A stretch of 64,000 nt of DNA, taken from the NCBI RefSeq assembly GCF_900184795.1, contig NZ_FXXN01000028.1, positions 590,632 through 654,631 of the forward strand, read 5' to 3'. Positions 55,838 through 62,249 of this stretch are shown in pieces. This stretch comes from Magnetospirillum sp. 15-1. Lineage in GTDB: Bacteria > Pseudomonadota > Alphaproteobacteria > Rhodospirillales > Magnetospirillaceae. A model generated the notes under the pieces. It saw only the letters and a list, made by a program, of their open reading frames with translations, had not been told where the DNA came from and ran no database searches. Numbering within the stretch: the stretch's first letter is position 1; each line of letters opens with the position of its first letter. The position numbers and the translations under genes are program-made.

Positions 55838-55851
55838 ACCTATTGGCAATT
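55834..55851. promoter_or_regulatory. shared regulatory motif upstream of pqqA (site 2)
   Basis: TTAGACCTATTGGCAATT overlaps the pqqE stop codon, and its centre lies about 70 bp before the pqqA ATG. It is nearly identical to site 1 and shares CCTATTGGCAAT with the perfect palindrome of site 3. It suggests that pqqA has its own regulated promoter. Confidence 0.7.
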
Positions 55852-55915
55852 TCGAGGGCGGGGCCGGGGGCGTAGGCTGCTTGGGCGTATCTCTCTCAAA
55901 CCGTGAGGACCTGCC

Positions 55916-55990
55916 ATGAAGTGGGAAAAGCCGGCCTATTGCGACCTGCGCATGGGCTTCGAAGTCACCGCGTACGTCTTCGTGCGCTGA
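55916..55990 (+). CDS. pqqA: PQQ precursor peptide PqqA
   Basis: The 24-residue peptide begins MKWEKPAYCDLRMGFEVTAY and ends in Arg. The pair Glu16 and Tyr20 in FEVTAY is the conserved site that PqqE and later enzymes turn into PQQ. GTGAGGAC lies before the ATG. It is encoded after pqqE, whereas most clusters have it first. pqqB and pqqC are not in the window. Confidence 0.93.
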   Translation: MKWEKPAYCDLRMGFEVTAYVFVR

Positions 55991-56052
55991 CCATCGGCGG
56001 GAAGGGGGCCGGCGACGGCTTCCTTCCCGTTGTCCTCCCGAGAGAGTTCAAT

Positions 56053-56178
56053 ATGGCGCTTCCGCCCGGATACCGGCGCACCCCTTTCGACTCGGTCGGC
56101 GGCACCTTCGCCTGCGGCCTGATACTGACCGTTGCCGTGGCCCTGCTGGCCCGCTTTCTGGCCCTGGGGCATCCCTGA
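56053..56178 (+). CDS. small membrane peptide (41 aa)
   Basis: The 41-residue peptide begins MALPPGYRRTPFDSVGGTFA and has one transmembrane helix (CGLILTVAVALLARFLAL). GAGAGAG lies upstream of the ATG, and the stop overlaps the next start (TGATG). These signs support translation in a pqqA operon. It could be a small subunit or helper of the following PuuD-like membrane protein. I do not recognise a family. Confidence 0.6.
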   Translation: MALPPGYRRTPFDSVGGTFACGLILTVAVALLARFLALGHP

Positions 56179-56684
56179 TGACCGATGGACTGATCGATGC
56201 CGTGCTGCGCTGGGCCCACGTGGGAGGCGCCCTGGTGTGGATCGGCCACAACTACGCCAATTTCATCTCGCGCCCCCATTTCGTTCCCTTCGCCGGCGAG
56301 GCGGTGGCGGTCGATCCCTCCGGCAACGATTTCCAGGCGAGGCTGTCGCGCGAGCACGGCACCTTCCGCTGGGCTTCCCTCCTGGTGTGGTGCACCGGCC
56401 TGGCAATGCTGTGGCGCGCCGGGCTGGTGGCCGACGCCCTGAGCCTGAGGGGGGCGGCGGTTCCCATCGGCCTGGGCTTCTGGATCGGCACGGTGATGGT
56501 GCTGAACCTGTGGCTGGTGCTGTGGCCCCATCAGAAGAAGGTTCTGGGCTTCGTTTCCGCGCCCTTGGAGGAGCGGGCGAGGTGTTCGCGCGTCACCTTT
56601 CTGTCGGCCCGTGTCAACACCATGCTGTCGATCCCGCTGCTGTTCCTGATGGTGGCCGGGGCGCATGGCCTGCTCCTAGACTAG
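56178..56684 (+). CDS. PuuD-like (DUF989) membrane protein
   Basis: The 168-residue protein has about four membrane helices. It starts AVLRWAHVGGALVWIGHNY and contains FRWASLLVWCTGLAML, LWLVLWPHQKKVLG and VNTMLSIPLLFLMVAGAHG. These match the membrane part of PuuD-type urate hydroxylases, which bind haem in the membrane. The catalytic or cytochrome tail of PuuD is absent. Its position after pqqA suggests an electron-transfer role for a PQQ enzyme, which is inference. Confidence 0.75.
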   Translation: MTDGLIDAVLRWAHVGGALVWIGHNYANFISRPHFVPFAGEAVAVDPSGNDFQARLSREHGTFRWASLLVWCTGLAMLWRAGLVADALSLRGAAVPIGLGFWIGTVMVLNLWLVLWPHQKKVLGFVSAPLEERARCSRVTFLSARVNTMLSIPLLFLMVAGAHGLLLD

Positions 56685-56807
56685 TCGCCTATGCCTATGG
56701 ATAGCCGGCCACCGCGCAACCGCGGAAATACCATTCTGAGCCAGGGCAAGGTATACTTGCCGCAACCACCGCATTCGAACAGGTGGACCGAGGGAGTGCG
56801 TGCGGAC

Positions 56808-57956
56808 GTGACCTCCGCCGACAACGGATTGAAGCGCGGGTTCAGCCAGGCTGCCGACGCCAGGGTCGCCGTGGCCGAATTGCGCGCCCAGATTCACCAG
56901 TCCGACATGGCGGTCGTGCTGTTCTTCTGCTCGCCCGCCTTCGACCTGGACCAACTCGGGGCCGCCATGAAGGAGGCTTTCCCCGATACCCTGACGCTGG
57001 GCTGTTCCACGGCGGGGGAGATCACCCCCATGGGCTATTGCACCGGATCGCTGACCGGCCTGTCCATGAGCCGGGACGTCTGCCACGCCGACGCCGTCTA
57101 TATCGACCAGTTGTCGGAATTCGCCTTCAGCCACGGGCTCGACTCGGTGCGCGCCGGGCTGGCCCGCATGGCCGAGACCGAAGGCCCCGGCTTTACCCAG
57201 GGCACCTTCGCCATGCTGATGATCGACGGCATGTCCAGCGCCGAGGATTCGGTGCTGTCGGCCCTGCATACGGGATTGGGCGAGATTCCGCTGTTCGGCG
57301 GCTCGGCCGGCGACGACCTCAATTTCCGCCGCACCTGGGTCTATCGCGACGGCCGTTTCCATTCCGACATGGCGGCGCTGGCCCTGGTGCACACGCCGTT
57401 TCCCTTCCGGGTGTTCAAGACCCAGCACTTCGTCGGCTCGGACACCAAGATGGTGATCACCGGCGCCGATCCCCTGCGCCGCATCGTCACCGAGATCAAC
57501 GCCGAGCCGGCCGGCCGGGAATTCGCCCGCATGGTCGGCCTGGACGTCAAGGAACTCACTCCGATGATCTTCGCCACCCATCCCGTGGTGGTGCGGGTGG
57601 GCGGGGCCGATTACGTGCGGTCCATCCAGAAGGTCAATCCCGACGGCTCGCTGTCGTTCTTCTGCGCCATCGACGAGGGGCTGGTGCTGTCGGTGGCCCG
57701 GACGGTGGACCCCTACGTCAATCTGGCCCAGGTGTTCGACGACATCCGGACCGAGATCGGTCCGCCGCAGCTGATCATCGGCTGCGAGTGCGTGCTGCGG
57801 TCCCTGGAGATGGAGCGCACCCAGATGAAGCAGCGCATGAGCGACCTGCTGATCGCCAACAACGTGGTGGGCTTCAACACCTATGGCGAACAGTTCAACG
57901 CCATGCATGTCAACCAGACCTTCACCGGCGTCGCCCTGGGGCCGCGGCGGCGATGA
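56808..57956 (+). CDS. FIST-domain sensory protein
   Basis: The protein has about 382 residues. An N-terminal FIST domain contains MAVVLFFCSPAFDLDQLGAA, LGCSTAGEITPMGYCTG and LFGGSAGDDL. A C-terminal FIST_C domain ends FNTYGEQFNAMHVNQTFTG. FIST domains bind small ligands in signal transduction. I prefer the GTG at 56808 because GGGAG lies upstream and the domain begins right after; an ATG at 56691 would add 39 residues. The stop overlaps the kinase start as ATGA, so it probably feeds the kinase. Confidence 0.88.
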   Translation: MTSADNGLKRGFSQAADARVAVAELRAQIHQSDMAVVLFFCSPAFDLDQLGAAMKEAFPDTLTLGCSTAGEITPMGYCTGSLTGLSMSRDVCHADAVYIDQLSEFAFSHGLDSVRAGLARMAETEGPGFTQGTFAMLMIDGMSSAEDSVLSALHTGLGEIPLFGGSAGDDLNFRRTWVYRDGRFHSDMAALALVHTPFPFRVFKTQHFVGSDTKMVITGADPLRRIVTEINAEPAGREFARMVGLDVKELTPMIFATHPVVVRVGGADYVRSIQKVNPDGSLSFFCAIDEGLVLSVARTVDPYVNLAQVFDDIRTEIGPPQLIIGCECVLRSLEMERTQMKQRMSDLLIANNVVGFNTYGEQFNAMHVNQTFTGVALGPRRR

Positions 57957-60250
57957 CGGAGATGTCGGCCAGCCACGGTACCGCCGAGGCCGACGAACTG
58001 GCCCGTCTGCGGGACGAGAACACCAAGCTGCGCAAGATCAACAAGGTCCTGATGGACCGGGTCGAGCGCGCCACCGACTGGCAGGGCAACGCCTTTTCCC
58101 TGTTCCAGGCCTCCATCGTGCTGGAAGGCAGGGTGGAGGAGCGCACCATCCAGTTGGAAGCGGCGTTGCGCCAGCTTGAACTGGTCAACAGCGACATGTC
58201 CCGGGCCAAGGAAGCGGCGGAACAGGCTCAGCGCCGCCTGCGTGACGCCATCGAGACCATCTCGGAAGGCTTCGCCCTGTTCGACGCCGATGACCGGCTG
58301 GTGCTGTGGAACAGCAATTACGTGGGTCTGATCAATCTGCTGGGGCAGAGCGTACGGGTCGGCACGCCCTTCGCCGAGGTGATCCACAATGCCGTCGCCA
58401 ACGGCGCCATCCGCGACGCCTTCGGCCGCGAGGACGAGTGGACCGCCGAGCGCATCGCCTATCACCACCATCCCGACCGCTCGTTCATCTACCGCCTGAG
58501 CGACGGCCGCTGGGTCCAGGTCACCGAGCGGCGCACTGACGAGGGCGGCACCGTCTCGCTTTATACCGATATCACCGATATCAAGGACATGGAGGAAAAA
58601 CGGCGCGAGCGGGAGCTGGCGGAAAAGTCCGAACTGCTGCAGGCCACCCTGGAAAGCCTGTCCCAGGGCGTGGCGGTGTTCAACCACCATCTGCGGCTGG
58701 TGGCGTGGAACCAGCGCTATGTGGACCTGCACCATTTCCCGCCGGGCCTGATCCGCGAGGGCACCCATTATTCCGAGGTGCTGCGCCTCAACGCCCTGCG
58801 CGGCGAGTACGGGGCGGGCGATCCCGAGCGGCACGTGGCCGAGCGGGTTTCAACCGCCCTGGCCCGGCTGCCGCGCGCCTTCGAGCGCCGCCTGTCGGAC
58901 GGCACCATCGTCGACGTCTCCAGCAACCGCATGCCCGATGGCGGCTTCGTCAGCACCTACAGCGACATCACCGAACGCAAGCTGGCTGATACCAGACTGC
59001 GCGATTCGGAAAGCCGCCTGAAGGCCGCCGCCCGCGACCTGCAACTAGCCAACGAATCCCTGGAACGCCGGGTCGACCAGCGCACCGCCGAGCTTTCCGC
59101 CGCCAACCAGGCCCTGCATCTGGCCAAGATCGCCGCCGAGCTGGCCAACGCCTCCAAGACCAAGTTCCTTGCCGCCGCCAGCCACGACCTGCACCAGCCG
59201 CTCAACGCCGCCCGCCTGTTCGTCGCCGCCCTGGCCGAGCAGGAGGCCATGGACAAGAGCAATCGCGATCTGGTGGTCAGCATCGACAACGCGCTGGAGG
59301 CCATCGACGGCCTGCTGCGCGCCCTGTTCGACATTTCCAAGCTGGACGCCGGGGTGATGACCGCCGAACCGGCCGGCTTCGAGGTGGGGCCGCTGCTCGA
59401 GCAGTTGCGCAAGGAATACCTGCCCCAGGCCCGCGAAGCGGGCATCGACCTCAGGGTCATGCCCTGCCGGGCGGTGATCCGCAGCGATCCCCGCCTGCTG
59501 GGCCGCGTGCTGCGCAACTTCCTGTCCAACGCCCTGCGCTATACCGAGCGGGGCCGTATCCTGCTGGGCTGCCGGCGGTGGGATGGCAGGCTGCTGATCG
59601 GCGTCTGGGACAGCGGCATCGGCATTCCCGAGGAGAAGATGGGCGACATCTTCCAGGAGTTCCAGCAGATCGCCCTGCCGGGGCGGCGGCGCGAGAAGGG
59701 CATGGGCCTGGGCCTCGCCATCGTCGAGCGCATCGCCCGCCTGCTCGACCATCCCCTGGAGGTCCGCTCCCGCCTGGGGCTGGGGTCGTGCTTCGCCATC
59801 ACGGTACCGCTGGCCGACCGGATCACCGCCGGGGCGGTGACGGGGCAAGGCGCCGTGCCGGCCGCCGACCGCGACGCGCTGAGCGGCCTGCCGGTGCTGG
59901 CCATCGACGACGACCCCAGTGGGCTGGAGGCCATCACCGCCCTGCTGACCGCCTGGAAGTGCCGGGTGACCCCCATCCGCTCGCGGGCCGAGCTGCACGG
60001 CTGGCTGGGGGGAAAGCCCGAAGCGCCGCGCATCGTGGTGGCCGACTATCACCTGGGCGACGGCAGTAACGGCGTCATGCTGATCGAGGAGTTGCGCGCC
60101 CATTTCGGCGCCGATCTGGCCGCCTTCGTGGTGACCAGCGACCGCACCCCCGGTCTCAGGGCCGGATTGAAGGAAAAGGGCCTCGCCATGCTGCCCAAGC
60201 CGGTCCAGCCGGCCCGCCTGCGCGCCCTGATCTCCCATCTGGCGCGGTAG
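57953..60250 (+). CDS. PAS-containing hybrid histidine kinase (NahK/ErcS'-like)
   Basis: The 765-residue cytosolic protein has an N-terminal coiled coil (about residues 15-95) and two PAS domains (about 96-205 and 225-340). A kinase core follows with the H-box AAASHDLHQPLNAARLFVAA and the ATP-binding motifs GVWDSGIGIPEEKMG and GMGLGLAIVERIARLL. The C-terminal receiver has acidic IDDDPS, phospho-acceptor Asp in VVADYHLGDGSNG and Lys in MLPKPVQP. This matches the NahK/ErcS' type linked to quinoprotein alcohol oxidation in Pseudomonas. No membrane helix is seen. Confidence 0.92.
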   Translation: MTEMSASHGTAEADELARLRDENTKLRKINKVLMDRVERATDWQGNAFSLFQASIVLEGRVEERTIQLEAALRQLELVNSDMSRAKEAAEQAQRRLRDAIETISEGFALFDADDRLVLWNSNYVGLINLLGQSVRVGTPFAEVIHNAVANGAIRDAFGREDEWTAERIAYHHHPDRSFIYRLSDGRWVQVTERRTDEGGTVSLYTDITDIKDMEEKRRERELAEKSELLQATLESLSQGVAVFNHHLRLVAWNQRYVDLHHFPPGLIREGTHYSEVLRLNALRGEYGAGDPERHVAERVSTALARLPRAFERRLSDGTIVDVSSNRMPDGGFVSTYSDITERKLADTRLRDSESRLKAAARDLQLANESLERRVDQRTAELSAANQALHLAKIAAELANASKTKFLAAASHDLHQPLNAARLFVAALAEQEAMDKSNRDLVVSIDNALEAIDGLLRALFDISKLDAGVMTAEPAGFEVGPLLEQLRKEYLPQAREAGIDLRVMPCRAVIRSDPRLLGRVLRNFLSNALRYTERGRILLGCRRWDGRLLIGVWDSGIGIPEEKMGDIFQEFQQIALPGRRREKGMGLGLAIVERIARLLDHPLEVRSRLGLGSCFAITVPLADRITAGAVTGQGAVPAADRDALSGLPVLAIDDDPSGLEAITALLTAWKCRVTPIRSRAELHGWLGGKPEAPRIVVADYHLGDGSNGVMLIEELRAHFGADLAAFVVTSDRTPGLRAGLKEKGLAMLPKPVQPARLRALISHLAR

Positions 60251-60354
60251 AGACGCCCGTGAGGTTTAGGTTGAAGCACTCCCCACGTGTCGCGGCCGAG
60301 CTTGATCCACGTCTGTCCGGCTTGAACTTCGGGGGCCGGAGGGGCCGCTGCTTC

Positions 60355-60480
60355 ACCACCAAGACACCAAGGACACCAAGAGGGCGGAGCCCCCGGAACA
60401 GCCTGAGAAGCAGGGTGTTGAACGGGTGGGTAAGGCGCATCCGGAGAAAATCCTCTTGGTGTCCTTGGTGCCTTGGTGGT
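60355..60480. repeat. 29-bp inverted repeat pair flanking 68 bp (MITE-like)
   Basis: The arms run from 60355 to 60383 and from 60452 to 60480. The left arm begins ACCACCAAGACACCAAGGAC, and the arms are complementary except for one base. The ACACCAAGG repeats inside the arms recall the ACACGAAGGACACGG repeat near 48911. It may be a mobile miniature element or a structural repeat. Confidence 0.8.
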
Positions 60481-60578
60481 CGATCCGGCTTTTTTCGTAT
60501 CCCCGTATCGGTCGAATGCTGCCGGACCCGGGCAAGGCGCCGGGAAGCCGATTTCACCAAACTCGGATAGATTCCAAG

Positions 60579-60615
60579 CCTGGAGTGCATCAGCTTCAAG
60601 CTGAAGCACTCCAGG
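60579..60615. terminator. 37-bp near-perfect palindrome
   Basis: The arms CCTGGAGTGCATCAGCTT and AAGCTGAAGCACTCCAGG are complementary except for one position, giving a long hairpin in either direction. A likely terminator stem for the convergent kinase and regulator transcripts. Confidence 0.6.
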
Positions 60616-60667
60616 ATTCTGTCTGTACGAAAAAGCTTTTTCAGGGCTCAAGCGCCGCTCGGGCTTA

Positions 60668-60711
60668 AGAGTTCTTCGACTTTCCGATTCAGCTTAAGTG
60701 CGAAGAACTCT
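60668..60711. terminator. hairpin at the end of the response regulator gene
   Basis: AGAGTTCTTCG and CGAAGAACTCT form 11-base arms that reach into the stop codon of the leftward response regulator gene. It probably helps end that transcript. Confidence 0.5.
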
Positions 60712-61354
60712 AGGCGGTGGCCGCGTGGGCGGCGCCGTCTTCGTCCTCGGTGCGCTTGGTCTTGATCACCGCCTGGGTGCGCGAGTGGACGCGCAGCTTG
60801 CGCAGCACCGACGAGACGTGGACCTTGACCGTGGTGTCCGAAACCTGAAGCTCGTAGGCGATCTGCTTATTGGAGCAGCCGCGCACCAGGGCTTCCAGCA
60901 CCATGCGCTCGCGCACGGTCAGGGCATCGACCCGCTCGGCCGATTCCGGGCGCCGGCGGCCCTTGGCGTCCACCAGCGGCGGATAGGTTCCGCCGTCCAG
61001 AACGACGGCGATGGCCGAGCGCATGGCGTCGCGGGTCAGGGATTTGGGAATGAAGCCCGCCGCGCCGCAGACCTGGGCGTGGAAGGCCACCGCCCGGGAT
61101 TCCACCCCGGAAAACAGGATGATCGGCACGTCGGGAGCGGCGATGGACAGGCGCACCAGACCGGTCAACCCGTCGGAATCTGCCAGGGACTGATCGATCA
61201 GCATCAGCCGCACCCCGTTGCCGGCCGCCAGCAGGTCGACCACGTCGGCGATGGTGGCGGCCTCCAGGCAGCGGGCGGTGGGCAGGGCCTCCTCGATCAG
61301 GGCCCGCAGGACCTCGCGGAACAGGGGGTGGCGATCAGCGACCAGGACCAGCAT
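60710..61354 (-). CDS. LuxR/NarL-type response regulator (AgmR/ErbR-like)
   Basis: The 214-residue regulator begins MLVLVADRHPLFREVL, close to the AgmR/ErbR start. The receiver has the phospho-acceptor Asp in RLMLIDQSLADSDGL and Lys in GFIPKSLT. The LuxR-type helix-turn-helix is LTVRERMVLEALVRGCSNKQ followed by IAYELQVSDTTVKVHVSSVL. The ATG at 61354 with AAGGAAG upstream is preferred over 61387. It is the natural partner of the hybrid kinase and the best candidate to bind the CCTATTG palindrome 66 bp upstream. Confidence 0.9.
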   Translation of the reverse strand: MLVLVADRHPLFREVLRALIEEALPTARCLEAATIADVVDLLAAGNGVRLMLIDQSLADSDGLTGLVRLSIAAPDVPIILFSGVESRAVAFHAQVCGAAGFIPKSLTRDAMRSAIAVVLDGGTYPPLVDAKGRRRPESAERVDALTVRERMVLEALVRGCSNKQIAYELQVSDTTVKVHVSSVLRKLRVHSRTQAVIKTKRTEDEDGAAHAATA

Positions 61355-61419
61355 GACTTCCTTGTATCCACCGCCGGGAATCGGCATTGGGACGATTATG
61401 GAAAGCGGCCCCCCAGGCG

Positions 61420-61434
61420 CCTATTGGCAATAGG
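61420..61434. promoter_or_regulatory. perfect 15-bp palindrome between the response regulator and tonB (site 3)
   Basis: CCTATTGGCAATAGG has seven-base arms around one central base. Read on the minus strand it continues as GGACCTATTGCCAATAGG, matching sites 1 and 2. Its centre is 73 bp before the regulator ATG and 120 bp before the tonB ATG. These are close to the pqqA (70 bp) and pqqD (117 bp) distances. Confidence 0.75.
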
Positions 61435-61546
61435 TCCACAGTCGTGGGGCGGCGTCGCCCCCGGATTCGGGACCTAAGTCGAATTCCGCCGCCCGGCGGC
61501 GCCATGCCATCCTCGGCAGGTGGTATTGGAGGTCCATGCCTTGCTC

Positions 61547-62239
61547 ATGGCTCAGGCGGATGGCGGCGGCGCACTATCCCGGAACCGGTCGGTTTCCGGG
61601 GCGGCGCTGCTGTCCGCCCTGCTGCATGCCGGAGCGGCGATCCTGCTGATCGGCTTCCAGGCCGCTCCCAGGCCCGATGAGATGCCGGAGCCCCTGGCTG
61701 TCGAGGTCGTGCTGGAGGCGCCGCCGCCGCCCGTGCCGAGCGGTCTTCCCGAGCCTCCCGTGGCGGAGCCGCTTCCGGCCCCGGCGAAGTCGGCGGCGCA
61801 TGCGGCTCCCGCCGCCCGGCTCCGGACCATTCCGGCGTCCCGGCCATCCCCGCCGGCCGCCGTGCTCCCCGAGTCGGGAGAGGCGGCCCCCCAGGCGCCG
61901 GCCGTTGCCGCCGCCCCGGTCGCCGCCCCGGCGGCTTTGGCCGAGGCGGTGGATTACGGAGCCTATGTGGGGCGTCTGCACGAGCGCATCGCCCGGTATC
62001 GGGTCTACCCGCCCCAGGCCATGCGGCGGCGCGAGGAAGGCGACGTGCGGCTGCGTATCCTGCTGGCCGGTGATGGCTCCTTGCTGGATATCCTCAGTCT
62101 GGCCGAAGCGTCGGCCCAGTTGACCCGGGCGGCGCGCCAAGCCATCGAAAGCGCAGCGCCGTTCGATCCGCCGCCCCGTGGGGGCGGCGGCGAACGGCGG
62201 TTGGCCTTCGATGTGACGGTGGCGTTTCGCCTGCGCTGA
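61547..62239 (+). CDS. TonB-family energy transducer
   Basis: The 230-residue protein has an N-terminal membrane anchor (GAALLSALLHAGAAILLIGF). A long Pro/Ala-rich spanning region (about residues 50-140) follows, then a TonB C-terminal domain (YVGRLHERIARYRVYPPQAM, GDVRLRILLAGDGSLLDIL and FDVTVAFRLR). It powers outer-membrane receptors. GGAGGT lies 12 bases before the ATG at 61547. No receptor or ExbBD gene is next to it. A shared operator with the response regulator suggests uptake linked to PQQ enzymes, for example of metals. Confidence 0.88.
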   Translation: MAQADGGGALSRNRSVSGAALLSALLHAGAAILLIGFQAAPRPDEMPEPLAVEVVLEAPPPPVPSGLPEPPVAEPLPAPAKSAAHAAPAARLRTIPASRPSPPAAVLPESGEAAPQAPAVAAAPVAAPAALAEAVDYGAYVGRLHERIARYRVYPPQAMRRREEGDVRLRILLAGDGSLLDILSLAEASAQLTRAARQAIESAAPFDPPPRGGGGERRLAFDVTVAFRLR

Positions 62240-62249
62240 GCGCCTTTTC

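Larger units (their letters stand above)
60251..60709. other. repeat-rich intergenic region between convergent genes
   Basis: About 460 bp hold no supported gene. They contain a 29-bp inverted repeat pair (60355-60480), a 37-bp palindrome (60579-60615), an 11-base hairpin (60668-60711) and two copies of TGAAGCACTCC (60272-60282 and 60602-60612). The region lies between the ends of the kinase and response regulator genes. Confidence 0.7.
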
